Below are positions 7,780 to 16,636 of a DNA stretch of 37,411 bases, in pieces. Numbering within the stretch: the first letter of the stretch is position 1; the number at the start of each line of letters is the position of its first letter. The stretch is from Virgibacillus halodenitrificans JCM 12304 (GTDB taxonomy: Bacteria > Bacillota > Bacilli > Bacillales > Amphibacillaceae), in NCBI RefSeq assembly GCF_001310895.1, contig NZ_BAZS01000036.1, positions 1 to 37,411 of the forward strand, in the 5' to 3' direction. Below the pieces are notes generated by a model that was not told the DNA's origin, did no database searches, and was given only the letters and a program-made list of their open reading frames with translations. The translations under genes and the position numbers were made by a program.

Positions 7780-8202
7780 ATGAATGGTCAAAAACCAATT
7801 CCGCTTAAAACGCAAGACAATCAGCATTATTGGGATATGGCAGATCAACACGAATTAGCTTTGCAAAAATGTAATGACTGCGGGAAATATGCACATCCTC
7901 CAGGACCGAGCTGTGTACATTGCGGGAGTACAAATCTTACTTGGGAATCATTGGGGAATAATATAGAAGCAACAATCTACTCTTATATTATATCTTACCG
8001 GCCTTTTTTACCGGGATTTCAAGATGATTTGCCACTCATTATTGCACAGGCTGAATTAAAACAGATACCAGAAATAAAATTGATGTGTAATTTGTTAAGA
8101 TGTAATCCAGAAAATGTACAAATTGGTATGCCGGTTAAAATGATTTGGGATGATATCACAGAAGATAGAGCCCTACCACAATGGGTTCCACAAGAAGTGT
8201 GA
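7780..8202 (+). CDS. DUF35 zinc-ribbon/OB-fold protein, partner of the thiolase-like protein
   Basis: This 140-residue protein has a rubredoxin-like zinc ribbon with Cys31, Cys34, Cys45 and Cys48 (CNDC and CVHC), followed by an OB-fold domain (about 52-130). DUF35 proteins bind acyl-CoA and dock onto thiolase-fold enzymes. Known cases are the ChsH2 C-terminal domain with Ltp2 and the archaeal thiolase/HMG-CoA-synthase complex. In Mycobacterium the DUF35 domain is fused to a hydratase; here it is free-standing. The gene starts at ATG 7780, 12 bases after the thiolase-like gene and behind AGGAGGAGAT, which fits coupled expression and a complex. Confidence 0.9.
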   Translation: MNGQKPIPLKTQDNQHYWDMADQHELALQKCNDCGKYAHPPGPSCVHCGSTNLTWESLGNNIEATIYSYIISYRPFLPGFQDDLPLIIAQAELKQIPEIKLMCNLLRCNPENVQIGMPVKMIWDDITEDRALPQWVPQEV

Positions 8203-8241
8203 TTGCTAGACTAGTAATATTAGATGATGGGATGTGAGCGT

Positions 8242-9438
8242 ATGGATTTCACTATTACAAAAAATGAAGAAGCTTTTCGTCTTGAATTACGTTCCTGGCT
8301 TGAAGAAAATCTTCCGCCAGGCTGGCTGGATGGAAACAAGGAATTACCGAAAGAAAAAGAGGCGTATTCCCAATTCCTCAGAGATTGGCAAAGAAAGTTA
8401 TATGAAGGAGGTTGGGCAGCTATTGCTTGGCCGAAGGAATATGGTGGAAGAGATGCAACGCTTATGGAGGAAATCATTTACCATCAGGAAATGGTTCGTA
8501 TCGATGCCCCACCCCTAATAAATTACATTGGAATTCATATGGTTGGACCAACACTAATTCAGTCAGGTACAGAGGAGCAAAAGGAGAAACACATTCAAAA
8601 AATACTTACAGGAGAAGAAGTTTGGTGTCAGGGGTATTCAGAGCCAAATGCTGGTTCAGACTTAGCTGCAATCCAAACTAATGCTGTTAAAGAAGGCGAT
8701 AAATGGATTATTAATGGACAAAAAGTGTGGACCAGTTTTGGGCAGTTTGCAGATAAATGTTTTCTCCTCGCGCGTACGAGTTACGACCGGGAGAAAAAGC
8801 ATCGGGGAATTACAGCTTTTCTCCTCGATATGCATCAGCCTGGAGTGGAAACCAAACCCATTATTCAAATGGATGGGAAGCAGGAATTTAATGAAGTTTA
8901 TTTAACAGATGCTATAGCATCTGATGCAGATATTGTAGGTGAGGTTGATAAAGGTTGGCGGGTAATGATTGCATTAATGCTTCATGAACGCACCGGCATT
9001 GGAGCAGAATTATTTACTTTAGAGAAGCGCTTTAACGATTTGGTAGAAATGGCAAAGGAACATGAAGTCAATGGGCAACCTCTTCTAAAGGATTCTTTTA
9101 TAAGACAAAAAATGGCCGGGTTATATGCACGCGTACGTGGTTCGCTATTGAATTATTATCGAAATCTAACTATTACACTTAAACAAGGGCATCCTGGAGC
9201 AGAAAGTTCTATCGATAAACTTGTAGTAAGTGAACTGACAAAAGAAATGGCAGCTTTTGCAATGAGTATTCAAGGACACCAAGGGGTTTTATGGAAGGAA
9301 GATGCTCTAATTGATACTCGTTGGCAGGAAAATTTCCTTGCATCATTTGGTCAAACAATTGGTGGCGGAACAAGTGAAGTTCAACGAAACACTATTGGAG
9401 AAAGATTGCTAGGCTTACCAAAAGATCTTGGACGTTAA
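8242..9438 (+). CDS. Acyl-CoA dehydrogenase, FAD-binding subunit of a probable heteromeric pair
   Basis: This ~398-residue acyl-CoA dehydrogenase has the FAD/substrate loop GYSEPNAGSDLA at about 131 and the closing signature GGGTSEVQRNTIGERLLGLP. In chain-length-specific dehydrogenases the catalytic Glu sits just before the TSE-like motif (YEGT); here that position is Gly, so the base must come from elsewhere. It should form the 2,3-double bond in an acyl-CoA. The next gene is a second, divergent dehydrogenase, so the pair probably assembles as an alpha2beta2 tetramer, as described for FadE28-FadE29 (ChsE1-ChsE2). I prefer ATG 8242 (MDFTITKNEEAF) over 8224, which has no ribosome binding site. 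Confidence 0.88.
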   Translation: MDFTITKNEEAFRLELRSWLEENLPPGWLDGNKELPKEKEAYSQFLRDWQRKLYEGGWAAIAWPKEYGGRDATLMEEIIYHQEMVRIDAPPLINYIGIHMVGPTLIQSGTEEQKEKHIQKILTGEEVWCQGYSEPNAGSDLAAIQTNAVKEGDKWIINGQKVWTSFGQFADKCFLLARTSYDREKKHRGITAFLLDMHQPGVETKPIIQMDGKQEFNEVYLTDAIASDADIVGEVDKGWRVMIALMLHERTGIGAELFTLEKRFNDLVEMAKEHEVNGQPLLKDSFIRQKMAGLYARVRGSLLNYYRNLTITLKQGHPGAESSIDKLVVSELTKEMAAFAMSIQGHQGVLWKEDALIDTRWQENFLASFGQTIGGGTSEVQRNTIGERLLGLPKDLGR

Positions 9439-9458
9439 AAGAATAGAGGTGGTATTCA

Positions 9459-10592
9459 ATGGATTTTGCATTAAGTGAAGAACAAGAGATGTTTCGTGGT
9501 TATTTACGGAAGTATTTGGACGATGCTGGACAGACAAAACTTGCTAGAGAATATAGCAAAGGTAAAACGAATGAGTTAAAGGCCACACTGCAAGGGTTGT
9601 CAGAACTTGGAGCTACTGGCATTAATATACCAGAGGTGTATGGTGGTTTGGAACTTGGCACGTTGGACCTCGTGCCCGTATTTGAGGAAATGGGAAGAGC
9701 GCTATTACCTGGTTGTTACCTTGAAACTATGGGGTTTGCTGTGCCACTTATTAAAAAGTACGGTACAAAAGCTCAAAAAGAAAAGTACCTGCCAGAAATT
9801 GCAGCTGGAACGAGGAGCATAACACTCGGAGTAATTGAGCCGAAAAGAGATTTTTCTCCTTATGGAATACAGTGTTTTGCAGGAAAAGAAGGAGATGACC
9901 TGGTACTTACCGGCACAAAAACACTTGTACCTGATGGAGATCTGGCTGACACGTATCTACTCTTAGTGAGAACAGATGAGGGAGATGGTCAAACAGGACT
10001 ATCTTTTGTATTTGTTGATCATCAGGATGGTGCGCAGCTTCAACTACAGAAGTGTATTGATGAGTCAAAACATCTTGTTGAACTATCGTTTGATGAGATC
10101 AAAATACCAAACGAACGCCTGCTGGGGGAGGAGGGGCAAGGATGGACTATTCTTGAGGATGGCCTGTTATATCTAAATGCTGCCCTTAGCTCCATGATGG
10201 TTGGTGGAATGGAAAAAGTAGTTGATATGGCTACCGAATATGCTAAAATTCGAGAACAGTTTGGACAACCAATTGGTCGCTTTCAAGCGATTAAGCATCG
10301 AATTGTAGATATGAAATTAGAATTGGAGACTGCACGTTCATTAAGCTATTATGCAAATTGGGCACTTGAAAGTGAGGAACAGGAGCGAGAGGCAACGATT
10401 TACAGCGCACGTTCATTCGCTACTAATGCATTTATCGAGGTAGCTTCACATAATATTCAAATTCATGGAGGCATTGGCTTCTCTGAAGAAATAGATTGTC
10501 ATCTCTTTCTTAAAAGAGCGCGTTACTATGAGAGCTATCTGGGCTCCGTGAATTATTATAATGAACAAATTGCTTCCGGGTTAGGATGGTAA
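9459..10592 (+). CDS. Acyl-CoA dehydrogenase, second subunit of the heteromeric pair
   Basis: This 377-residue dehydrogenase-fold protein has degenerate active-site loops. The usual xxTEPxAGSD stretch reads LGVIEPKRDFSPYG, and the C-terminal catalytic region is absent. The C-terminal helical features are kept: REQFGQPIGRFQAIKHR and QIHGGIGFSEE. Loss of half the cofactor site is typical for the weaker partner in alpha2beta2 acyl-CoA dehydrogenases used for bulky substrates such as steroids. It starts at ATG 9459, 20 bases after the first subunit, behind AGAGGTGG. It is unlikely to work alone. The heteromer claim is inference from adjacency and from the complementary degeneration of motifs. Confidence 0.88.
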   Translation: MDFALSEEQEMFRGYLRKYLDDAGQTKLAREYSKGKTNELKATLQGLSELGATGINIPEVYGGLELGTLDLVPVFEEMGRALLPGCYLETMGFAVPLIKKYGTKAQKEKYLPEIAAGTRSITLGVIEPKRDFSPYGIQCFAGKEGDDLVLTGTKTLVPDGDLADTYLLLVRTDEGDGQTGLSFVFVDHQDGAQLQLQKCIDESKHLVELSFDEIKIPNERLLGEEGQGWTILEDGLLYLNAALSSMMVGGMEKVVDMATEYAKIREQFGQPIGRFQAIKHRIVDMKLELETARSLSYYANWALESEEQEREATIYSARSFATNAFIEVASHNIQIHGGIGFSEEIDCHLFLKRARYYESYLGSVNYYNEQIASGLGW

Positions 10593-10622
10593 TACAATAC
10601 ATTTATTGAAAGGTGGCAAACC

Positions 10623-12098
10623 ATGCATACATCCAGTGAATTAAAGGAATACCACAATATTATTAATGGGAAGCCTTCTCCTGTTTCCAGCGGAAAAATG
10701 ATGGATAGCATTGATCCGGCAACTGGAAAGCCATGGTCGAAGATTCCTCTGAGTAAGGTAGAGGATGTAGAAAGGGTAACAGCTTCGGCCCGTGGTGCTT
10801 TTGCAGCTTGGTCATCTCTTCCTGCCAGAGATAGGGGGGATTATCTAAGGCAGATTGGGGATATGCTTGATGAGCATGGAGAGGAACTTCTGAATCTGGA
10901 AACACGGAATAATGGTTGGGTACGTGATGATTACAACTACTTGAATATTGTAATGAAGCAGCTTTGGTATGAAGCAGCTGGAACAGCTTCCAATATGGGA
11001 AGCCATGGGAAAACGGTACAAATGGGTAGAGATAACTTTGGATATACATTACGCAAGCCATATGGTGTTGTACTTGGAATTTTACCATGGAATGCTCCAC
11101 TTTTTACATTTACAATTAAGACTGCTTATGCTTTAGCAGCTGGTAATACAGTAATCATTAAACCATCTGAGCATGCGGCTGTTGCGTCGTTAAGATATGG
11201 TGAATTACTGAGTGAAATTCTCCCACCTGGTGTGATAAACGTTATATCCGGACTTGGTAGTGATATTGGTGATGCTTTAGTAAGTCATAAAGAAGTAAAC
11301 AAAGTGAGTTTGACCGGTTCAAAAGCGACTGCTGAAGCAATTACGAAAGCTTCAGCAGGTTCACCTAAATCTTTGATTTTCGAATTGGGAGGCAAATCTC
11401 CAAATATTGTCTTTCGGGATGCGGATATAGAAAAGGCTGTTAATGGTTTAATAAACGGTATTTTCACAAGAAATTCTGGCCAGATATGTGTGGGTGGATC
11501 ACGAATCCTTATTGAAAGATCGATATTTGATGAAGTTCTTTTACGGATGAAGGAAAAGATACAGGATTCGTACATTAAATTTGGTAATACATTAAATACG
11601 GAGAACACGATGGGTCCAATTGCGAATCTCCCCCAGTATAATAAAGTTATTTCCTACATTAAAATTGGGCAAGAAGAAGGAGCAGAGCTTGTTTTCGGCG
11701 GTAGAAGTGGTGGTAGCACTCTATTGCCAGGAAATACAGAATACGCTGGTGGATACTGGGTAGAACCAACACTATTTAAGGCGAATTCCAATGCTTTACG
11801 TATATGTCAAGAAGAAATCTTTGGATCTGTAGCAGTAGCAGTCCCCTTTGATTCGGAGGAAGAAGCAATTGAAATTGCGAATGATACAAGCTACGGTCTT
11901 GCTGCAGGAGTATGGACTACTGATTTGGCAAGAGCCCATCGTATGGTCGATAAAATTGAAGCAGGTAATGTATGGGTTAATACGTACGGTATTGTTGGAG
12001 CCGATCTGCCTTTTGGAGGCTTTAAAGAAAGTGGCTACGGAACGGATTCGATCTTGGATTATACGCAGGAGAAGACGTGTGTAATAGATTTTAATTAG
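10623..12098 (+). CDS. Aldehyde dehydrogenase (NAD(P)-dependent)
   Basis: This 491-residue protein is a complete aldehyde dehydrogenase. It has the oxyanion Asn157 in PWNAP, the general base Glu254 in FELGGKSP and the nucleophile Cys289 in NSGQICVGG. It oxidises an aldehyde to the acid with NAD(P)+. It is the last gene of the operon, 30 bases after the second dehydrogenase subunit and directly before a terminator. In the actinobacterial steroid module the aldolase releases a ketone, so no such enzyme is needed; its presence here suggests that the carbonyl fragment released is an aldehyde. The substrate cannot be read from sequence. Confidence 0.92.
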   Translation: MHTSSELKEYHNIINGKPSPVSSGKMMDSIDPATGKPWSKIPLSKVEDVERVTASARGAFAAWSSLPARDRGDYLRQIGDMLDEHGEELLNLETRNNGWVRDDYNYLNIVMKQLWYEAAGTASNMGSHGKTVQMGRDNFGYTLRKPYGVVLGILPWNAPLFTFTIKTAYALAAGNTVIIKPSEHAAVASLRYGELLSEILPPGVINVISGLGSDIGDALVSHKEVNKVSLTGSKATAEAITKASAGSPKSLIFELGGKSPNIVFRDADIEKAVNGLINGIFTRNSGQICVGGSRILIERSIFDEVLLRMKEKIQDSYIKFGNTLNTENTMGPIANLPQYNKVISYIKIGQEEGAELVFGGRSGGSTLLPGNTEYAGGYWVEPTLFKANSNALRICQEEIFGSVAVAVPFDSEEEAIEIANDTSYGLAAGVWTTDLARAHRMVDKIEAGNVWVNTYGIVGADLPFGGFKESGYGTDSILDYTQEKTCVIDFN

Positions 12099-12103
12099 GA
12101 AAT

Positions 12104-12136
12104 AAAGAGGGAAGTAATAATAGCTTCCCTCTTTCA
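12104..12136 (+). terminator. Terminator of the catabolic operon
   Basis: AAAGAGGGAAG (12104-12114) pairs perfectly with CTTCCCTCTTT (12124-12134) over a nine-base loop, six bases after the aldehyde dehydrogenase stop. The A- and T-rich flanks make it usable in both directions. It separates the operon from the MFS transporter gene. Confidence 0.85.
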
Positions 12137-12236
12137 CATCGAAATTTGGATTTTTATGCCTTTAATTAACTGAATAATTAGATTTTAACAAGGTGCAAGT
12201 GTTATGGAGTAATATCCTATATGGAGGAGAGATTGA

Positions 12237-13670
12237 ATGGAAGTAAAACTGTCTGGAAGCGATGATAAGTCAATCAATAGAGGATTTTACTACATTTGTT
12301 TGGGCGCCTTTTTTATAATGCTAAGTTTGGCTACGCATCTCCCTGCTTATCCTCATATGTTAGCAGAATTTCAGTTAGGTGCAGGTCATGCTGTTTGGAT
12401 GCAATTAGGTCTTGCATTAGGATTAACAGGTTTTCAACCACTTTTAGGCTGGTTGGGTGATTCTCTTGGTTTGAAGATAGTAATACTTATTGGTGCAATA
12501 TTCATGATTGTAGGTTCCTTATTGGTTTCTTTTTCCCCTGAATTTTGGATATTGGTTATCGGTTTATTTTGCAAAGGAATTGCCGGAGCAGCAGTCGCTC
12601 CTGCCGGTGTGGCTTATGCAGGAAAGTTTATGATAGGCGATCAGAGAGGAAAAGCTTTAGGGACATTTATGGCTTTTTCCACCATTGGCGCATTGTTCGG
12701 TCCGATAATAAGTGGTTTCTTTGTTGATGCAATGGGATGGGAATCAAGCTTTGTACTGACTGCTTGTTTAGGTGGTATCGCTTTTCTTTTGTTTCTTCGA
12801 GTTCCAGCATTAGCAGTGAGTCAACGAAAGAAACTTGATATAGGAGGAGTTATTCTTGTTTTAATTGTGCTTACTGGCCTTTTGACCGTACCAACTTTTA
12901 TTAATGCATATGGTTTTATGTCAAGCGCATGGCTTCCTTCCTTTATTATTTTTATTTTAGGTTTGTGTTTACTTATAATTGTGGAAAAAAAACAACATGC
13001 TCCTTTATTGGATATCAATTATGTAGGAAAACAAAGTTTTTGGGTACCAACATTAATAGCGGTGTTACTATTTATAGGGTTTTCTGGTGTCATGTATCTT
13101 TTAACATTTTTCGTGCAAAATGTTCAGGCCAAACCCGCTACGACCGTAGGATTATTACAAATGGCTATTTTCTTAGGTTCTTCTCTTGCAGCCTTCATTA
13201 GTGGTAGAGTTATTAAGAAGTATCCAGCACGTCTCATGCTTGGAAGTGGAATAACCCTTTTTGCTATAGGAATAATTATGCTAACTATGGTAAATATTGA
13301 AACATCTTTTTCTTATCTGTTTATCTCAATGAGTCTAATTGGAATTGGGTCGGGTTTCAACACTCCTGTTGTAAAGGCGATTATTGTTTCACAAGCTGAT
13401 TTAACTAGAATGAATGTAGTGACCTTCACCAATAATGTAATAGAAAATATTGCTCAGCGTTTGGGTGCTTCTTTTGCTCTAGTAACCTTTGCTATATTTG
13501 CAGCTAACGGGAATAAGGTAAGTGCATTAGCGAATATGTCATGGATCTTTATATGCCTATCAATTATTGCTGCGATTTTCATTCCTTTAATACCAAACAA
13601 AATACAAGGGATCCATCATCAGGAAAAAATGATTATAAACGGCCAGGAGGAAACTGAAAGTGCGGGGTAA
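12237..13670 (+). CDS. MFS transporter, DHA2-like (about 14 membrane segments)
   Basis: This 477-residue, strongly hydrophobic protein belongs to the major facilitator superfamily. The TM2-TM3 loop carries a weakened motif A (GWLGDSLGLK), and TM5 carries a GPIISGFF-type motif C. Two extra hydrophobic segments in the middle (about 202-250) suggest the 14-segment drug:H+ antiporter-2 layout. It starts at ATG 12237 behind GGAGGAGAG. It follows the catabolic operon in the same direction but beyond a terminator, so it probably has its own promoter or depends on read-through. A role in moving the operon's substrate is plausible from position; efflux of an unrelated compound is equally possible. Confidence 0.85.
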   Translation: MEVKLSGSDDKSINRGFYYICLGAFFIMLSLATHLPAYPHMLAEFQLGAGHAVWMQLGLALGLTGFQPLLGWLGDSLGLKIVILIGAIFMIVGSLLVSFSPEFWILVIGLFCKGIAGAAVAPAGVAYAGKFMIGDQRGKALGTFMAFSTIGALFGPIISGFFVDAMGWESSFVLTACLGGIAFLLFLRVPALAVSQRKKLDIGGVILVLIVLTGLLTVPTFINAYGFMSSAWLPSFIIFILGLCLLIIVEKKQHAPLLDINYVGKQSFWVPTLIAVLLFIGFSGVMYLLTFFVQNVQAKPATTVGLLQMAIFLGSSLAAFISGRVIKKYPARLMLGSGITLFAIGIIMLTMVNIETSFSYLFISMSLIGIGSGFNTPVVKAIIVSQADLTRMNVVTFTNNVIENIAQRLGASFALVTFAIFAANGNKVSALANMSWIFICLSIIAAIFIPLIPNKIQGIHHQEKMIINGQEETESAG

Positions 13671-13726
13671 TCTTTAATCAATCTTTTTTATTGCTTCATG
13701 TCTACACTAAGCTTGTTTAAATTTTG

Positions 13727-13755
13727 TTGACTTTTCACAAAGTAATCTGTAGTAT
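13727..13755 (+). promoter_or_regulatory. Sigma-A promoter of codBA
   Basis: TTGACT at 13727-13732 and TAGTAT at 13750-13755 are spaced by exactly 17 bases. The transcript would start near 13762 and include the whole PyrR leader that follows. Confidence 0.75.
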
Positions 13756-13775
13756 TAGAGATAATTAAATATGGT

Positions 13776-13808
13776 ACCTTTAATTCAGTCCTGTGAGGCT
13801 GACAAGGA
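13776..13808 (+). promoter_or_regulatory. PyrR-binding hairpin (anti-antiterminator)
   Basis: The stretch TTCAGTCCTGTGAGGCTGAC (13784-13803), flanked by CCTT and AAGG (13777-13780 with 13804-13807), matches the conserved PyrR RNA-binding loop of Gram-positive pyr attenuators (AGUCC-GUGAGGCU core). UMP/UTP-loaded PyrR stabilises this hairpin. Its 3' part, TGACAAGGA (13800-13808), can instead pair with TTCTTGTCA (13904-13912) in the terminator arm, forming the antiterminator. Both pairings are visible in the sequence. Confidence 0.88.
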
Positions 13809-13898
13809 TAGCGGATATTGTGTAGGGATATGTCTATTTTGGCATAATGTAATGATTGCAGATGATTAATTTCTTTTCTCAACCATTGCTCCCACAAT

Positions 13899-13937
13899 CA
13901 GGCTTCTTGTCATAAATGACAGGGGGCCTGTTTTTTT
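13899..13937 (+). terminator. PyrR-controlled attenuator terminator upstream of codB
   Basis: CAGGCTTCTTGTCA (13899-13912) pairs along all 14 positions, with three or four G-T pairs, to TGACAGGGGGCCTG (13917-13930). The loop is TAAA and seven T follow. It ends 49 bases before the codB start, where a premature terminator must lie. With the upstream PyrR hairpin it should reduce codBA expression when pyrimidine nucleotides are plentiful. Confidence 0.92.
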
Positions 13938-13986
13938 GCACACTCTACCTTCTTGTTTTGGTACCGAAAAACAGGAGGAATAAAAA

Positions 13987-15258
13987 ATGAAGCAAATAGA
14001 TTCAGAGTTTTCATTAGAGGCAGTACCACAATCACATCGGAACGGTTTTTGGAAGACACTTGTTGTTATGCTTGGTTTAACCTTTTTTTCTGCTAGTATG
14101 TGGTCAGGCGGAGAACTAGGACAAGGGTTAACTTTTATCCAATTCATGGGGATAGTTCTTGTCGGAAATCTTGTGCTTGGACTATATACGGGAGCTCTTG
14201 CATATATGGCGGCTAAGACAGGCTTATCTACTCATCTATTAGCACGATATGCCTTTGGGGAGAAGGGTTCTTATTTATCATCCTTTCTGCTGGCTTTTAC
14301 ACAAATAGGTTGGTTCGGAGTAGGTACTGCAATGTTTGCTGTTCCGGTACAAAAAGTTACGGGAATAGATATTTATGTATTGATAGCTGTAGCTGGTATG
14401 TTAATGACATTTACAGCATTCTTTGGTATGAAAGCACTTGCGGTTATTAGTTTCATTGCGGTACCATTAATTTCTATACTTGGCAGCACTTCTGCATGGA
14501 AAGCAACAGAGAGTCTTGGTGGAATTCAGGGTTTATTAGACTATCAGCCAGCAGAAGCGATCAGTCTTGCTGCTGCTCTTACTATTTGTATCGGATCGTT
14601 TATTAGTGCAGGTACACTTACTCCTGATTTTACCCGGTTTGCCAGAAGAAAACGATCTGCAGTTATATCTACTGTTATTGCTTTTTTCATTGGTAACACG
14701 TTGATGTTTCTATTTGGAGCAATTGGTTCTATAGCTACAGGATTGGCAGATATTTCCGAAGTAATGTTTATGCAAAATTTGATTATACCAGCAATCATTG
14801 TGCTAGGTTTAAATATCTGGACTACCAATGATAATGCTTTATACGCTTCCGGCCTTGGACTATCAAATATTACAAAACTACCAAAGCATAAAATTGTAGT
14901 TATTAATGGTGTGATCGGTACAGTTGCTGCTATGTGTCTTTATAATAACTTTGTTGGTTTTCTAACATTGCTTGGTTCTGCTTTGCCGCCAATTGGCGCT
15001 ATAATTCTTGCTGATTTCTTTATCTTGAATCGAGGGAATTACCAGGCCTTCAAAACAATGAAATTTAAGTCCTTTAATTGGGTAGCAATCCTTGCCTGGG
15101 CATCAGGTATTGCAGCAGCAACTTTCCTACCTGGTATTCCGCCGATAAATGCACTAATAGGTTCAGCAGTAATACATGTAGCTGTAACCAAACTTGTTGC
15201 ACAGTTCAGTGAAAAAGAAGTTATGATAACTAATAAAGAAAAGGTGAGTAATACATGA
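13987..15258 (+). CDS. codB: Cytosine permease
   Basis: This 423-residue protein of the NCS1 nucleobase transporter family has about 12 membrane segments and strong identity to E. coli CodB along its length. Shared blocks include [17 protein letters not shown]-type helices (GSFISAGTL), [20 protein letters not shown] and [10 protein letters not shown]. It imports cytosine with a cation across the cytoplasmic membrane. It starts at ATG 13987 behind AGGAGG and its 3' end overlaps the codA start by four bases, so the two are translationally coupled. Expression is probably set by the PyrR attenuator in its leader. Assignment is firm. Confidence 0.95.
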   Translation: MKQIDSEFSLEAVPQSHRNGFWKTLVVMLGLTFFSASMWSGGELGQGLTFIQFMGIVLVGNLVLGLYTGALAYMAAKTGLSTHLLARYAFGEKGSYLSSFLLAFTQIGWFGVGTAMFAVPVQKVTGIDIYVLIAVAGMLMTFTAFFGMKALAVISFIAVPLISILGSTSAWKATESLGGIQGLLDYQPAEAISLAAALTICIGSFISAGTLTPDFTRFARRKRSAVISTVIAFFIGNTLMFLFGAIGSIATGLADISEVMFMQNLIIPAIIVLGLNIWTTNDNALYASGLGLSNITKLPKHKIVVINGVIGTVAAMCLYNNFVGFLTLLGSALPPIGAIILADFFILNRGNYQAFKTMKFKSFNWVAILAWASGIAAATFLPGIPPINALIGSAVIHVAVTKLVAQFSEKEVMITNKEKVSNT

Positions 15259-16523
15259 TTATTAAAAATGCAGCTTTACGTGGTAAGCAAGGTCAGTGGG
15301 ATATTACTATCCATGAGGGGAAAATAGAATCCATTTCTTCGGCAAAACAAGAAAATGTAAGTGATCAAGAGATATTGGATGTGAACGGTTCCCTCGTGCT
15401 CGCTCCTTTTATTGAGCCACATATTCATTTAGATACAACACTGACAGCAGGAGAGCCTGAATGGAACAAGAGTGGGACATTGTTTGAAGGTATTCAACGC
15501 TGGGCTCAACGAAAAGAAACGTTAACACATGAAGATGTTAAAACAAGGGCAAAAAAAGCATTGCAATGGCAAGTTGCTCAAGGTATTCAACATGTTCGTA
15601 CACACGTTGATGTAACAGACCCTAATCTGACTGCTTTAACTGCAATGCTTGACGTCAAAGAGGAAATGGCGTCCTATGTTGATCTTCAAATAGTTGCTTT
15701 CCCCCAAGAAGGTATTCTATCTTACCCGAATGGAAAAGAACTAGTAGAGGAAGCTTTAAGGATGGGAGCAGATGTTGTCGGAGGTATTCCACATTTTGAA
15801 TTCACAAGAGAATATGGTGTGGATTCTATGAAAGTAGCATTTGATCTTGCAGAAAAATACGATAGGCTCGTGGATATCCATTGTGACGAGATAGATGATG
15901 AACAATCTCGTTTTGTGGAAGTGGTGGCCACAGAAGCTTATGAACGTGGTTTAGGTTCACGGGTGACAGCGAGCCATACAACAGCAATGGGTTCGTATAA
16001 TGACGCATATGCATATAAACTGTTTCGCTTGTTAGGGATGTCAAAGATTAATTTTGTATCAAATCCTCTTGTTAATATTCATTTACAAGGCCGCTTTGAT
16101 ACATATCCAAAACGTCGTGGTTTAACTCGAGTTAAGGAACTATTGGAGGCTGACATGAATGTTTGTTTTGGCCATGATGATATTTTTGACCCGTGGTATC
16201 CACTGGGGACAGGGAATATGTTGCAGGTGTTGCATATGGGAATTCATGCTTCCCAACTAATGGGGTATGAACAAATTGTTAATTCCATCGACCTCATTAC
16301 ATCAAATAGCGCAAAAACGCTGCATATGGAAGAAACATATGGAGTGGAGGTCGGAAAACCGGCGAACCTTATTGTAATGGACGGTATGGATGAATATGAA
16401 GTAATTCGTAAACAAGCTTGCACGTTGTACTCTATACGAAATGGGGAAATTATTGCTGAGACAAAACCTAGTGAAACAAACGTAATGTTAGATAAAGTAG
16501 AAAAGATAGATTTTGCAAAATAA
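15255..16523 (+). CDS. codA: Cytosine deaminase
   Basis: This 422-residue amidohydrolase converts cytosine to uracil and ammonia for pyrimidine salvage. It is collinear with E. coli CodA. Landmarks are the metal-binding EPHIHLD near residue 57, [18 protein letters not shown], the block from [10 protein letters not shown] to [18 protein letters not shown] and [14 protein letters not shown] with the catalytic Asp. Its ATG overlaps the end of codB (ATGA-type overlap), forming a two-gene operon that ends at a strong hairpin 12 bases downstream. Substrate assignment is supported by the permease partner and the PyrR leader. Confidence 0.96.
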   Translation: MIIKNAALRGKQGQWDITIHEGKIESISSAKQENVSDQEILDVNGSLVLAPFIEPHIHLDTTLTAGEPEWNKSGTLFEGIQRWAQRKETLTHEDVKTRAKKALQWQVAQGIQHVRTHVDVTDPNLTALTAMLDVKEEMASYVDLQIVAFPQEGILSYPNGKELVEEALRMGADVVGGIPHFEFTREYGVDSMKVAFDLAEKYDRLVDIHCDEIDDEQSRFVEVVATEAYERGLGSRVTASHTTAMGSYNDAYAYKLFRLLGMSKINFVSNPLVNIHLQGRFDTYPKRRGLTRVKELLEADMNVCFGHDDIFDPWYPLGTGNMLQVLHMGIHASQLMGYEQIVNSIDLITSNSAKTLHMEETYGVEVGKPANLIVMDGMDEYEVIRKQACTLYSIRNGEIIAETKPSETNVMLDKVEKIDFAK

Positions 16524-16535
16524 TACTGAATATAG

Positions 16536-16577
16536 AAAGACCTGAAGGAAAGTTTGAAGTCCTTCAGGTCTTTTGTT
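16536..16577 (+). terminator. Terminator of codBA
   Basis: AAAGACCTGAAGGA (16536-16549) pairs perfectly with TCCTTCAGGTCTTT (16560-16573) over a ten-base loop and runs into TTTTGTT. It lies between codA and the convergent SLAP-like gene. Confidence 0.85.
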
Positions 16578-16636
16578 ATAAAAAGTGATGTTCGAACATC
16601 TACTAATTTGTTATTGATGATAAAATAATTCTTTTC

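Noticed and set aside
6607-8202. Thiolase-fold plus DUF35 pair as an acetoacetyl-CoA thiolase/HMG-CoA synthase unit of archaeal mevalonate type
   Set aside because: The nucleophilic Cys and the GHP histidine are missing, and the neighbours are dehydrogenases and MaoC hydratases, not mevalonate genes.
3502-12098. Assignment of the operon to steroid degradation itself
   Set aside because: No ring-degrading, cytochrome P450 or Mce-type genes are present. Only the side-chain chemistry is comparable, so the substrate is left open.
13776-13937. Purine or other metabolite riboswitch upstream of the nucleobase permease
   Set aside because: The leader has the PyrR loop and a matching antiterminator/terminator pair; no purine-aptamer core was found.
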